From positions 4,144,501 through 4,208,500 of the forward strand of contig NZ_VIGB01000003.1 in the NCBI RefSeq assembly GCF_006636205.1: a stretch of 64,000 nucleotides of DNA, written 5' to 3'. Source of the stretch: Kitasatospora acidiphila. Its GTDB lineage: Bacteria; Actinomycetota; Actinomycetes; Streptomycetales; Streptomycetaceae. Shown here in pieces: positions 7,459 through 17,095 of the stretch; the first letter of the stretch is position 1, and the number at the start of each line of letters is the position of its first letter. The position numbers and the translations under genes are program-made. Below the pieces are notes generated by a model. That model saw nothing but the letters and a program-made list of their open reading frames with translations, did no database searches and was not told the origin of the DNA.

Positions 7459-10065
7459 CTACTGCTCGTTCTGGTCGAGGTCGTCCGCCTTGAACGACCA
7501 GATGCCGCGGCCGTGGGTGGCCGCGTAGAGCCGGCCGTCGGCACCGAGCGTCAGCTGGTCGACGGCGACCGCCGGCAGCTCGCCCACGCGCTGCCAGCCG
7601 CGCTGGCCCGCACCCCGGTAGAGCACGCCGAGGTCGGTGGCCAGCGCCAGCCCGCCCGTCTTGGTGATCACCAGCGAGTCGGCCGGCACATCCGGCAGGT
7701 TGGCCGAGATGTCCGCCCAGTGCGCACCGGCGTCGGTGGACTCGAAGACATGGCCGACGCCCGCGCCCGGGCCCGCAGTCCAGGCCCGCGAGAAGCCGTT
7801 GACCGCGACGAAGACATGGCTCGGGTTCTTCGGGTCGATCGCCAGACCGGCCAGGTAGCGGTTGGGCACGGTGCCGTCGGTCGGCAGGGTCAGCTGCTGC
7901 CAGCCGGTGCCGTCCGCGTTGCCGACCGCGATGCCGCGGGTGAAGCCCTGGTTGTTGCACGGGCCGCACCAGGCGGCGTAGACCTTGCCGCCCGAGGACG
8001 CGACGGCGGTGGCGACATGGCCGGCACCGAGGTCGTAGGCGCTCGTCCAGGCGCTGCTGTCCCGGATCGCGTAGCCCTGGCTCTGCACCCAGACGTGCCG
8101 GCCGCCGGCCACCCAGAGGTTGCCGTTCTGCTGGTCCGCGGCCATCGGGGCGATGAACCGGGCACCGGCGCCGCCGAGCGCGTTGTCGGGCGGGGCCACC
8201 GAGAAGGTGGTGGCCTTGCTCGGGTCGGTCAGGTAACTGCCGTCGTTGACCGCGCAGTTCTGGGTCACGTTCATCGCCAGGTAGACGTACTCCTGAGCGA
8301 TGTTGCAGCCGTTGGCCGGGTCGGTGAGGGTACCGCCGCCGTCACCGCCGAAGTTGGAGCCCATCACCTTGTCGCCGCGGCCGCGGAGCATCGACTGGCC
8401 GTTGTCCTGCATGCCGCCGGTGACCGAAGTGCCGCCGTAGGTCAGGTCCTTGCCGACCCCGACCGAGTAGTACTCCAGGGTGTCGATGGTGCCGTCGTTG
8501 AGCGAGGTCCAGTCGGTGCCGTGGCCCAGCGCGTCCACCTGGCCGCTGACCGGGCGGGAGTAGAGGCCGCCGTCATTGCCCGCCAGCACATAGGACTTGC
8601 CGTTCAGCGAGCCCACCGCCAGCGCGTGCTGGTCCGGGTGGGTGGTCTGCGGGCAGCTGCCGCTCTGCTTGGTCGGGTCGATGCTCCAGCAGGTGAAGGT
8701 GAAGTTCCAGTACGGGCCGACGGTGTTCCAGGTGGCGCCGCCGTCCTTGGACTCGAAGACCTCCTCCAAGCCGGCCCACAGGTGCTTGGGGTCGTTCGGG
8801 TCGACCTGCAGCGACTGGTCGTACCAGGACTGCTGACCCGGCAGCTGGCTGGGCGAGTTGAGCGCCGAGCCGGAGCCGGCCAGCTTGCTCGCGTCCGCGA
8901 CCTTGGTCCACGGACCCAGCGGGGAGCCGGAGTCGGAGACGAAGATGCCGGCCAGCGCGCTGGGGGCACCGGAGTTCTGCATCGTCGGGGACTGGTCGAT
9001 GGCGTAGTACTTGGAGCCGTCGGCCGAGCGGGCGAAGGTCACCTCGCCGATGTTCGCGGCGTCGGACGGCAGGTCGCCCAGCGCGCTCACCCGCTGCCAA
9101 CTGCCGTCCGCGGCCTTGGCGTAGAAGCCGTTGTAGGTGTCGCCGCTGCGCCAGCCGACGGCCAGCACCACCTTGGACGGGTCCTTGGGGTCGATGGCGA
9201 TGTCGTTGGTGAGGTTCTTGTAGGGCGCGTTGGGGTCGGCGGCCAGCTTGCCGCCGGGCAGGTAGTCGGGGTTGGGCGCGAACTCCAGGGTCCACGGGCC
9301 GCTCAGGTCGGTGGTGGAGTGGCTCCACACGCCCTTGCTGGTCGCCGCCCACACCAAGCCGGCGCCGAACCGCAGCTCGTGGATGGTGGTGCCGTCCAAC
9401 TCCGAGCCGCCGACCCGGGACCTGGCGCTGAACTCGCCGTGCTCCGGGTGGTCCAGCACGAAGACGCCGGCGCCCAGGTAGGCGTCGGAGTTGGTGGAGG
9501 CCTCGCCGGTGCCCAGCCAGAGCCGGCCCTGGCCGTCCAGCGCCAGCGCGCCGGTGGCCTGGGCGGGCAGCTTGTCGCTGATCGGCTGCCAGTTGCCGCC
9601 GCCGGTGGTGGAGCGCCAGACGCCGCCGCCCGCGCTGCCCTCGTAGACGTCGCCCTTGTCGTCGGCGGCGACGGCGGACGCCCGTCCGGTCACCTTGCCC
9701 ATGCCCGCACTGGAGTTGGAGGCGGTGTCGCGGTAGCGCGGGTCGTCCGAGTCATAGGGCAGGCCGGTGGTGTGCTGCCACTGGCCGCCGGTGTCGGGGA
9801 GCGCCTTCAGCGCGTTCCAGGCCGCGCCGAACGCGCCCGGCGCCACCACGCCCGGCGAGGTGCGGGCCTCGGCGCGCTGGTCGGCGCCCTCCTGGATGGA
9901 GTCGGACTCGTCCCCGCCATCACCCTTGTCCATCGGCTGCACCGTGGTGCCCGACGCCGCGTGCGGCAGCGGGTTGGCCCCGGCCGGTGAGCCGACGGTC
10001 AATCCCATGGTGGCGGTGATGGCGCAGATCGTGAGCCATCGCCCGGTAGTCAGTCGTGCCGACAA
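7459..10065 (-). CDS. Secreted beta-propeller (BNR/sortilin-like) protein
   Basis: An 868-residue exported protein of the BNR/VPS10-like propeller superfamily seen in secreted glycosidases and related proteins. A signal peptide (TTGRWLTICAITATMGLTVG, cleavage near SPAGA) is followed by many propeller blades. Asp-box-type turns recur, for example STTGGGNWQPI, SKDGGATWNTVG, STDAGAHWADI and GTGEASTNSDAYLG. It ends ATHGRGIWSFKADDL. The TTG at 10065 has a strong ribosome-binding site (CGGGAGGGTTCTG); a GTG at 10107 would add 14 residues ahead of the signal peptide and has no such site. No sialidase FRIP motif is seen, so enzymatic activity is not assured. Confidence 0.82.
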   Translation of the reverse strand: MSARLTTGRWLTICAITATMGLTVGSPAGANPLPHAASGTTVQPMDKGDGGDESDSIQEGADQRAEARTSPGVVAPGAFGAAWNALKALPDTGGQWQHTTGLPYDSDDPRYRDTASNSSAGMGKVTGRASAVAADDKGDVYEGSAGGGVWRSTTGGGNWQPISDKLPAQATGALALDGQGRLWLGTGEASTNSDAYLGAGVFVLDHPEHGEFSARSRVGGSELDGTTIHELRFGAGLVWAATSKGVWSHSTTDLSGPWTLEFAPNPDYLPGGKLAADPNAPYKNLTNDIAIDPKDPSKVVLAVGWRSGDTYNGFYAKAADGSWQRVSALGDLPSDAANIGEVTFARSADGSKYYAIDQSPTMQNSGAPSALAGIFVSDSGSPLGPWTKVADASKLAGSGSALNSPSQLPGQQSWYDQSLQVDPNDPKHLWAGLEEVFESKDGGATWNTVGPYWNFTFTCWSIDPTKQSGSCPQTTHPDQHALAVGSLNGKSYVLAGNDGGLYSRPVSGQVDALGHGTDWTSLNDGTIDTLEYYSVGVGKDLTYGGTSVTGGMQDNGQSMLRGRGDKVMGSNFGGDGGGTLTDPANGCNIAQEYVYLAMNVTQNCAVNDGSYLTDPSKATTFSVAPPDNALGGAGARFIAPMAADQQNGNLWVAGGRHVWVQSQGYAIRDSSAWTSAYDLGAGHVATAVASSGGKVYAAWCGPCNNQGFTRGIAVGNADGTGWQQLTLPTDGTVPNRYLAGLAIDPKNPSHVFVAVNGFSRAWTAGPGAGVGHVFESTDAGAHWADISANLPDVPADSLVITKTGGLALATDLGVLYRGAGQRGWQRVGELPAVAVDQLTLGADGRLYAATHGRGIWSFKADDLDQNEQ

Positions 10066-10189
10066 CAGAACCCTCCCGTTTCCAGTGAGCGTGTTCGCCG
10101 GGCGCACTCGATCACAGGAACGGTGAGGTGTGACACGGTTTCAGCAGAGACGTGATCCAACTGTTGTCAGCATTGGGGCTGGTGGAGCG

Positions 10190-10344
10190 TCAGCGCTGGC
10201 CGCCGATCCAGAAGAGCAGGAACAGGAAGGCGCCGAAGAGGTGCGCGGCCGCCATGTAGATGCCGACCCGGATCGCCACCCGGTGGTCGGTGCGCTTGCC
10301 GCCGTCGGTGGTGGGGCATACGTGTTGGGGTGCTGAACGGCCAT
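10190..10344 (-). pseudogene. DUF6126-like small membrane protein, frameshifted
   Basis: A tiny single-TM protein. ATG 10344 has a good AAGGAG site and begins MAVQHPNTYAP. After one missing base near 10310 (GCCCCACCACC), the natural ending TDGGKRTDHRVAIRVGIYMA, followed by AAHLFGAFLFLLFWIGGQR, appears in another frame and stops at 10190. The 155-nt length supports a single-base loss, giving about 51 residues. Small one-TM proteins of this kind commonly sit beside XRE-cupin regulators, as here with the gene at 10411. The function is unknown. Confidence 0.65.
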
Positions 10345-10410
10345 CTCGGGCTCCTTCAGGGGGTCTTGCTCAATGGCTCAATGGGTTGCTCAATGGGGGC
10401 TTGCGCAGGC

Positions 10411-11007
10411 TCAGTGGACGCCGCGGTGCCCGGTCGGCAGGCAGAGGTCGCCGGCCGGGCTCTGCAGCAGGGTGTGGACGAAGAGCAGTTGCACGCCCTC
10501 CGGTGACTCGGCGGCCAGCCGGTGCGGGGTGAGCGAGTCGAACTGGGCGCTGTCGCCGGGCTCCAGCAGATGGCTCTGCTCCCCCAGGGTCAGCCGCAGC
10601 CGACCACTGGTGACGTGCAGCCACTCCTCGCCCGGGTGCACCCGGACCACCGCGGCCTCCGGGCCGGGCGGAATGTGCACCCGCAGCGCCTGCATCGCCA
10701 TGCCGGGCGCGCCGGCCCGCCGGTAGCCCCAGCCACCGGTGCGGCTCGGCTCGATCGGGCCGCCGCGGATCACCGGGTCGGGGCTGCCGGGTTGTTCACC
10801 GAGCAGCTCGGCCACCGTGGCGCCGTACTGCCGGGCCAGCGAGAGCAGCACCGGCAGCGAGGGCTGGCGGCGGCCGGTCTCCAACCGGGAGAGGTACGCT
10901 GGCGACAGCCCGGCCCGGGCGGCCGCCGCCTCCAGGGTCAGCCGGCTCGACTGCCGGTGCTCACGCAGCCGGGCGCCGAGCCCCGGCAGCTCCTCGTCGG
11001 TGGTCAT
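10411..11007 (-). CDS. XRE-family regulator with C-terminal cupin domain
   Basis: A 198-residue regulator with two domains. A Cro/C1 helix-turn-helix occupies about residues 7-62 (LREHRQSSRLTLEAAAARAG, LSPAYLSRLETGRRQPSLP). A cupin fold follows at about 105-185 (VVRVHPGEEWLHVTSGRLRL, LEPGDSAQFDSLTPHRL). Such XRE-cupin proteins usually repress nearby genes and sense small ligands or redox state. The ATG at 11007 is preferred over a GTG at 11022 because a palindrome ends exactly at this ATG and would otherwise lie inside the coding region. No Shine-Dalgarno is visible, so it may be leaderless. The DUF6126-like gene follows 66 nt downstream on the same strand. Confidence 0.88.
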   Translation of the reverse strand: MTTDEELPGLGARLREHRQSSRLTLEAAAARAGLSPAYLSRLETGRRQPSLPVLLSLARQYGATVAELLGEQPGSPDPVIRGGPIEPSRTGGWGYRRAGAPGMAMQALRVHIPPGPEAAVVRVHPGEEWLHVTSGRLRLTLGEQSHLLEPGDSAQFDSLTPHRLAAESPEGVQLLFVHTLLQSPAGDLCLPTGHRGVH

Positions 11008-11019
11008 GCACTCAGTGCA
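11007..11019. promoter_or_regulatory. Palindrome abutting the XRE-cupin start codon
   Basis: TGCACTCAGTGCA is a 13-bp palindrome (6-bp arms, 1-bp centre) that shares its last base with the ATG on the minus strand. It is a plausible autoregulatory operator. Confidence 0.5.
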
Positions 11020-11061
11020 CACCGTCGCTGCCGCCGAGGCAAGAAATGTGCCTGTGAGGCA

Positions 11062-11090
11062 AAAAGACCCCCGGGGTACTCCCCCAGGGG
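11062..11090 (-). terminator. Rho-independent terminator after the GH65 gene
   Basis: On the minus strand CCCCTGGGGG and CCCCGGGGG fold into a GC-rich stem with a short loop, followed by TCTTTTTG. The site lies 17-45 nt past the stop of the phosphorylase gene. Confidence 0.75.
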
Positions 11091-11106
11091 CCCTCCCGCG
11101 CAGCGG

Positions 11107-13512
11107 CTACTCCGCTGCCAGGTGGTCCGCCGCGCTTATCGGCGAGATGCCGATCGGCGTGGCCTGCGGCTTGCGCCGGGCCGGCTCGCGGCCGGGCGGC
11201 TGGATCGGCCGCTCACCCGCCTCCGGCGTGATGGTGGGCCGGGAGACCGGGCGGCCGACCTCCACCCAGAGCTTCTCGGTCTCGTGCTCGACCAGGATCT
11301 TGTCGCCCTCGCGCAGCGTGTAGGTGGTCTCGTCATGGCTGATCTCCACCCGCAGCAGGTGCTGCCGGATCCGCATCGAGAAGGCCAGCCGGACCAGCCC
11401 GGAGGGCAGCCGCGGCCGGAACCCGATCGCCTCGCCGTGGTCGCGCATCCCGCCGAAGCCGGCCACCAGCGCGATGCAGGCGCCCGCCAGCGAGGCCATG
11501 TGCAGACCGTCCCGGGTGTTGCCGCCCAGGTCGTGCAGGTCCATCAGGGCGGCCTCGGCGGTGTAGTCGTAGGCCAGGTCCAGCTGGCCCACCTCGGCCG
11601 CCATCACCGCCTGGGTGCAGGCGGAGAGCGAGGAGTCGCGCACCGTCAGGCGCTCGTAGTAGGCGAAGTTGCGGGCCTTCTGCTCCGGGGTGAATGCGTC
11701 GCCGCGGATCTGCATCGCCAGCACCAGGTCGGCCTGCTTGACCACCTGCTTGCGGTACAGGTCGAAGTACGGGAAGTGCAGCAGCAGCGGGTACTTCTCC
11801 TTGGGGGTGCCGTCGAAGTCCCACTGCTGGTGCAGGGTGAAGCCGTCGGCCTGCGGGTGCACGCCCAGCTTCTCGTCGTACGGGATGTACATCGCCTTGG
11901 CGGCGTCCCGCCAGGCGGCGGTCTCCTCGGTGTCCACCCGAGCGCGGCCGCCTCCAGCTGGTGGCGGGCCACCGCGTCGGCGGCGGCGCGCAGGTTGGTC
12001 TGCGCCATCAGGTTGGTGAAGACGTTGTTGTCGGCGATCGCGCTGTACTCGTCCGGGCCGGTGACGCCCTCGATCCGGAACCGGCCGGCCGAGTCGTGGT
12101 GGCCCAGCGAGCGCCACATCCGGGCCGTCTCGACCAGCAGCTCGAGGCCGTAGCTGCGCTCGAACTCGACGTCCCCGGTGGCCCGGACGTAGCGGGACAC
12201 CGCGACCGCGATGTCCGCGCCGATGTGGAACGCGGCGGTGCCGGCCGGCCAGTAGCCGGAGCACTCCTCGCCGCGGATCGTCCGCCACGGGAACACCGCG
12301 CCGGCCAGGCCGAGTTGGGCGGCGCGCTCGCGGGCCAGCGGCAGCGTGGAGTGGCGCCAGCGCAGCGCCTGGGCGACCGCGCCGGGCAGGCAGTAGGTGA
12401 GCACCGGGAGCACGAAGGTCTCGGTGTCCCAGAAGCTGTGCCCGTCATAGCCCGGGCCGGTCAACCCCTTGGCGGGGATGGCCCGTTCCTCGCTTCGCGC
12501 GGCGGCCTGCACCACGTGGAAGAGCGCGAACCGGACGGCCTGCTGGAGCTCGACGTCGCCGTCGATCTCGATGTCGCTGGCGTCCCAGAACTCCTCCAGG
12601 TACTCCTTCTGCTCGGCCAGCAGGCCGTCCCAGCCGGAGTAGCGGGCCGCCGTGATCGCCGCCTCCACCTGGTCCGGACGGCCGGCAGCGACCGGGTGGC
12701 CGACCAGCCGTAGCCGAGGAACTTGGTCATCCGCAGCCGCTCGCCGGGCTTCAGCACGGTGGTGACGCTGATCCGGGCCTGGTCCTGCCGGGCCTCGCTG
12801 GTGATGCTGACCCCGTCCGGGCCCTCGATCACGTGGTCCATGCCGGCGGCCAGGCGCAGGTTGCTGTACCGGGTGTGGTGCACCAGCGTCGCCTTGGTGC
12901 CGTGCGCGTGGTGCGCCTCGGCGACCAGCGGCGCCTCCAGCACCGCCGCGGCCCGCGGGTCGCCGTCGGTGCTGTCCGGCAGCTGCTCGTTGGCGACCAG
13001 CTCGGACTGGATGACGATCCGGACCGGGCCGTCCACCGCCTCGACCTCGTAGTCCACGGCGGCGATCGCCCGCTGGGTGAGCGACACCAGGCGGGCCGAG
13101 CGGAGCTTGATGGTGCGCCCGGCCGGGGAGGTCCACTCCGCCTCGCGGCGCAGCACGCCCTCGCGGAAGTCCAGCGACCGCCGGTGGCCGCGCAGCTCGC
13201 CGTAGCGCAGGTCGAACGGCTCGTCGTCGACCAGCAGCCGGATCAGCTTGCCGTTGGTGACGTTGATGACGCTCTGCCCGGACTCCGGATATCCGTAGCC
13301 GCCCTCCGGGTAGGGCAGCGGGCGCAGTTCGAAGACGCCGTTCAGGTAGGTGCCGGGCAGGCCGTGCGGCTCGCCCTCGTCCAGGTTGGCGCGCAGGCCG
13401 ATGTGCCGTTGGACAGCGCGAAGACGGACTCGCTGCGGGCCATGCCCGGCAGGTCAAGACGGTGTTCGGTGATGCTCCACGGATCGACCGCGAAGCCCTC
13501 CTGTGCGGTCAT
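11107..13512 (-). pseudogene. Glycoside hydrolase family 65 phosphorylase, three frameshifts
   Basis: A GH65 enzyme (maltose, trehalose or kojibiose phosphorylase type) that splits an alpha-glucobiose with phosphate to glucose and beta-glucose 1-phosphate. ATG 13512 begins MTAQEGFAVDPWSITEHRLD. The central (alpha/alpha)6 barrel carries GYDGHSFWDTETFVLPVLTY, PWRTIRGEECSGYWPAGTAA and EGVTGPDEYSAIADNNVFTN, which includes the catalytic Glu in GPDEY. The C-terminus ends ISPISAADHLAAE. Reading is lost by one missing base each near 13403 (GGCACATC), 12685 (GTCCGGACC) and 11943 (CTCGGGTGG). Three losses keep the total divisible by three. The start overlaps the preceding beta-phosphoglucomutase stop (ATGA). 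Confidence 0.85.
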
Positions 13513-14276
13513 TGCGCCGCCCCCTCGATCAGTTCCGACAGGTCGTCCACCACCAGGTCGGCGCCGTTGGCGCGCAGCGCCTCGGCCTGGCCGGTCCGGT
13601 TCACCCCGACCACGCAGCCGAAGCCGCCCGCGCGGCCGGAGGCCACCCCGGCGAGCGCGTCCTCGAAGACCGCCGCGGCCGACGGCTCGACACCGAGGGC
13701 CTTGGCGGCCGCCAGGTAGGTGTCGGGGGCCGGCTTGCCGGGCAGGCCCTCGCGCTTGGCCACGATGCCGTCGATCACCGTGTCGAAGTAGCCGTCGATG
13801 CCGGCCGCCTTGAGCACGTCCCGGCAGTTGGCGCTGGAGGACACCACGGCCCTTGGTACGCCGGCCGCGCGCAGCCGGTTCAGGTAGGCGACCGAGCCCT
13901 GGTAGGGCTGCACGCCCTGCTCCCGGATCAGCGTGAGCACCAGCTCGTTCTTGGCGGTGCTCAGGCCGTTGACGGTGCGGTCGCCGGGCTTGTCGTCCGG
14001 GCCGCCCTCGGGCAGCGTGATGCCCCGGGAGGCCAGGAAGGTGCGCGTGCCGTCCAGGCGCGGGCGCCCGTCGACGTACTGGTCGTAGTCGGCGACCGGG
14101 TCGAACGGGACGAACGCGTCGCCGGTGCGGTCGGCATCCGCCCGCAGGAAGTCGTCGAACATCGCCTTCCAGGCGGCGGCGTGCACTTTGGCGGTCTGCG
14201 TCAGCACACCGTCAAGGTCGAAGAGACAGGCGCGGATGTGGTCGGGTAGCCCCAGCATGGTTGCAGTCTGGCTCAC
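13509..14276 (-). CDS. HAD-family beta-phosphoglucomutase
   Basis: A 255-residue HAD hydrolase of the beta-PGM subgroup, which converts beta-glucose 1-phosphate to glucose 6-phosphate. Motif I is ACLFDLDGVLTQTAKVH (nucleophile and acid/base Asp, about residues 20-22). The cap domain follows, then motif II VVSSSAN (about 145), the motif III Lys in GLPGKPAPDTYL, and motif IV VFEDALAGV (about 205). Translational coupling to the GH65 phosphorylase through an ATGA overlap makes a two-step phosphorolytic disaccharide pathway. The start is a GTG at 14276; an ATG at 14258 would shorten it by six residues. Confidence 0.92.
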   Translation of the reverse strand: MSQTATMLGLPDHIRACLFDLDGVLTQTAKVHAAAWKAMFDDFLRADADRTGDAFVPFDPVADYDQYVDGRPRLDGTRTFLASRGITLPEGGPDDKPGDRTVNGLSTAKNELVLTLIREQGVQPYQGSVAYLNRLRAAGVPRAVVSSSANCRDVLKAAGIDGYFDTVIDGIVAKREGLPGKPAPDTYLAAAKALGVEPSAAAVFEDALAGVASGRAGGFGCVVGVNRTGQAEALRANGADLVVDDLSELIEGAAQ

Positions 14277-14472
14277 AAACCTGATCCCCGGGTCGATTCC
14301 GAACGGCGCGTCGTACAGCGTTCAGTCCAGGTTCAGGCTCGGCTGGCCGAGTGAAGAACGTGCGATGGATCGTCCGCCCACCGTTGAGTACGGACCAATC
14401 TGATGGTGAGTCAACTCGCTTGTGGAACACGGGATTGGGAATGGAATCGGTGGGCGGGCCGGCGGGTCGGCC

Positions 14473-15779
14473 TCAGCCGATCTGGCGGGAGCGGCGCTGC
14501 AACTGCTCGCCCAGCTGCTGCCAGCCGGCCGCGCACTCCAGGGCCAGATCGGCCACCACCGGGATCAAGTGGGCCGGGATCTGCTGGAGTTCGCGCTCGG
14601 TGATGCTGACCGGGACCAGTCGCCGCTGCAGCCACATGAGCAACGCCCGACCGTGGTCGGTCATCCGCAGCGACGGGTCGCGGCGGAGCAGGCCCAGGCC
14701 GGCGAAGGCCTCGCCGGCCCGCCGACCGAGCGGGCGGCGGCGGGCGGCGCCGAACGGGTGCACGGCGGCCGATGGCTGGGCGGGCTGCTCCTGGGCGGGC
14801 GGGGTCGGCACCGCGCGCACCGGGGCCGGACGAACGGGGGCGGGCTCGATCGGGGTCGGGGTGGCGGGGGTCGGGGTAACGGGGGTCAGGGTGGCCCCGG
14901 TCGGGGCCTCGCTCTCGGGGCCGTCCTGGGGGCCGGCACGGCACGGGGCACGGGGGTCGGCATGGCGGGCGGCACGGGGGTCGACTGGTGGGCGGTGCTC
15001 GGCTGGTGGGCGGTGCTGGGCTGGTGCATGGCGGTCGGCTGCCGGGTCTGCTCGGGCTGCTGGGCCTGCGACTGGGCGGCCGTCTTGCTCGCGCCACGGC
15101 GCGGCCGGGGCACCCGGGCCGGCACCGCGGCCTCACCCCGCCCGATCCGGGCCCGCACCCCGTGCGCGGTGCCCAGCGACACCCCGGCCGCCTGGGCGAT
15201 CTCCCGCAACGAGGCGTCCGGGCGCTCGCGCATCACCTGCAGCACCCGGCGCCGCCCCTCGTCCGGGTTGACCGGGCGCAGCCGCCCGTCCATCCCCACC
15301 CGGGACTTGGTGCACAGCTCGGCCACCCCGCTGCGACGGCGCAGCTCGCCGACCGTCTTGGCCGACAGGCCCGCCACCCGGGCGATCGAGCGGTCGGAGC
15401 ACTGCGGGCGCAGGGTGATGATCCGCTCGGCGGCCGCCTTGCGCTCGCCGAGGGTCAGCGGCAGCACCAGCGGCTCCCCGGAGTCGGCCGGCTTGGCGTC
15501 CACCGCGTTGGCCTCGACGGCGCGCAGGTAGACCTCCACCGGGTCGCCGTCCAGGTACTCCACGGTGATGGTCGAGTCACCGCGCAGCGCGGCCGCCCGG
15601 AGCCGATGGGCACCGTCGACCACGCGCATGGTGGGGCGGTGCACCAGGATCGGCGGCAGGGCGGACGGCAGGGCGGCCAGGCGGGCGGCGTGCTCCTCGT
15701 CCACACTCGCGGCCCGGGGCGACTGCTCCGGGTCGAGAAGGCTGAGGGCTGCCAGCGGCACCCGGTCGAGGACGGTCAT
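14473..15779 (-). pseudogene. StrR-like ParB-domain transcriptional activator, frameshifted
   Basis: Resembles the StrR/Tei15 family, which activates antibiotic gene clusters through a ParB-like domain and helix-turn-helix. From ATG 15779 come the ParB/Srx-like core (PPILVHRPTMRVVDGAHRLR, about residues 48-67), RKAAAERIITLRPQCSDRSI with the HTH at VAGLSAKTVGELRRR (about 130-160), and a second HTH-like stretch DASLREIAQAAGVSLGTAHG (about 195). A Gln/Pro/Thr-rich linker follows. Near 14930 a base is missing in a G-run, and the C-terminal domain (TDHGRALLMWLQRRLVPVSI, ALECAAGWQQLGEQLQRR) continues in another frame to 14473. No biosynthetic cluster is next to it. Confidence 0.8.
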
Positions 15780-15972
15780 GCGGGCCTCCGGGTTCACTCC
15801 GAACTGAGCGGGTATCAGCCCGGTCAACGAGGCCGGTGCCAACGCCGATTCCCGCATCACCGCAGCTCGGGATGTGTCTTTCGGGGTATCGGGGGCCCGT
15901 GGGAGGCATTGCGCGGCGGGCCGCGTACGGTGGCGGTCGCACCGTCCGCCCGCCCGACAAGGAGCACTCCCG

Positions 15973-17019
15973 ATGGCCGCAGCGCAGGAAGACCGGTTGG
16001 TCCTGGCCCACCGCGACGGGCGGGTCGGCCGGCTGGTCCTCAACCGGCCCCGGGCCATCAACGCGCTCACCCACCAGATGGTCCTGGACCTGCATGCCGC
16101 GTTGGACGAGTTCGCCGCGGACCCGGCGGTGGCCGCCGTGGTGCTCACCGGCGCCGGCGAGCGCGGCCTGTGCGCGGGCGGCGACATCCGGTTCTTCCAC
16201 GACGACGCCAAGCTGGGCGGGGCGGCGGTGCGGGCCTTCTTCCGGGACGAGTACCGGCTGAACCACCGGATCGCCCGCTTCCCCAAGCCGTATGTCGCGG
16301 TGATGGACGGGCTGGTGCTCGGCGGCGGCGTCGGCGTCTCCGCGCACGGCTCGGTCCGGGTGGTCACCGAGCGGGCCGCGGTCGGGATGCCGGAGACCAC
16401 CATCGGCCTCGTGCCGGACGTGGGCGGGACGTGGCTGCTGGCGCACGCACCGGGCGAGGTCGGCACCCACCTGGCGCTGACCGCCGAGCGGATGACCGCG
16501 GCCGACGCGGTGTACTGCGGCTTCGCCGACCACCTGGTGCCCCTCGACCGGCTGGCGGACTTCACCGCCGCCCTGGCCGAGCGTGAACCGGCTGACGCTG
16601 TCCGGGAGTTCGCGGTGCCCGTGGGCGTCGCGCCGCTGGCCGGGGAGCAGGCCTGGATCGACCACTGCTATGCGGCGGACCAGGTGGAGGAGATCCTGGA
16701 GCGGTTGGACCAGACCGGCCTGCCGGAGGCCAAGGAGGCCGCGGAGCTGATCCGGGCCAAGTCGCCGACCGCGCTCAAGACCACCCTCGCGGCGCTCCGC
16801 CGGGCCCGTCGGCTGCCATCCCTGGCGGCCGCGCTGGAGCAGGAGTTCCGGGTCTCGTGCGCCGGGTTGGCGGACCACGACTTCGTCGAGGGCATCCGCG
16901 CCCAGGTGGTCGACAAGGACCGCAACCCGCGCTGGTCCCCCGCCACCCTGGCCGGGGTCACGGCGGAGGAGGTGGCCCGGCACTTCGCCCCGGCGCCGGA
17001 GGAGCTCGGACTGGCCTGA
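15973..17019 (+). CDS. Enoyl-CoA hydratase/isomerase family, 3-hydroxyisobutyryl-CoA hydrolase type
   Basis: A 348-residue crotonase-fold protein, longer than ordinary enoyl-CoA hydratases and matching 3-hydroxyisobutyryl-CoA hydrolases of valine breakdown. Visible are the N-terminal strand GRVGRLVLNRPRAINALTHQ, the oxyanion-hole segment GLCAGGDIRFF (about residue 70), LVLGGGVGVSAHGSVRVV (about 115), and MPETTIGLVPDVGGTWLL with the catalytic Glu (about 140). The extended C-terminus (KTTLAALRRARRLPSLAAAL, DFVEGIRAQVVDKDRNPRW) is characteristic of HIBCH. The ATG at 15973 follows ACAAGGAGCACTCCCG. It acts in the cytosol on acyl-CoA thioesters. Hydratase or isomerase activity cannot be fully excluded. 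Confidence 0.87.
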   Translation: MAAAQEDRLVLAHRDGRVGRLVLNRPRAINALTHQMVLDLHAALDEFAADPAVAAVVLTGAGERGLCAGGDIRFFHDDAKLGGAAVRAFFRDEYRLNHRIARFPKPYVAVMDGLVLGGGVGVSAHGSVRVVTERAAVGMPETTIGLVPDVGGTWLLAHAPGEVGTHLALTAERMTAADAVYCGFADHLVPLDRLADFTAALAEREPADAVREFAVPVGVAPLAGEQAWIDHCYAADQVEEILERLDQTGLPEAKEAAELIRAKSPTALKTTLAALRRARRLPSLAAALEQEFRVSCAGLADHDFVEGIRAQVVDKDRNPRWSPATLAGVTAEEVARHFAPAPEELGLA

Positions 17020-17020
17020 C

Positions 17021-17055
17021 CTGAGTACCCGTACTCAGGCCGTTCGAGTAGCCGG
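17021..17055 (+). promoter_or_regulatory. Palindrome plus second conserved element upstream of 17096
   Basis: CTGAGTACCCGTACTCAG (17021-17038) is identical to the site at 5196-5213. Four bases later TTCGAGTAGCCGG (17043-17055) ends 40 nt before the ATG at 17096. The paralogous gene at 17602 has the matching TTCGAGTATCCGG ending 41 nt before its ATG, so both elements look functional. Confidence 0.6.
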
Positions 17056-17095
17056 GCGGTGACGGGGCGGGGCGGCCAGGCCGGATGGTTGAGGC

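Noticed and set aside
7123-9990. Very long plus-strand open frame opposite the beta-propeller gene
   Set aside because: A shadow frame; the minus-strand protein has a signal peptide, propeller motifs and correct codon bias.
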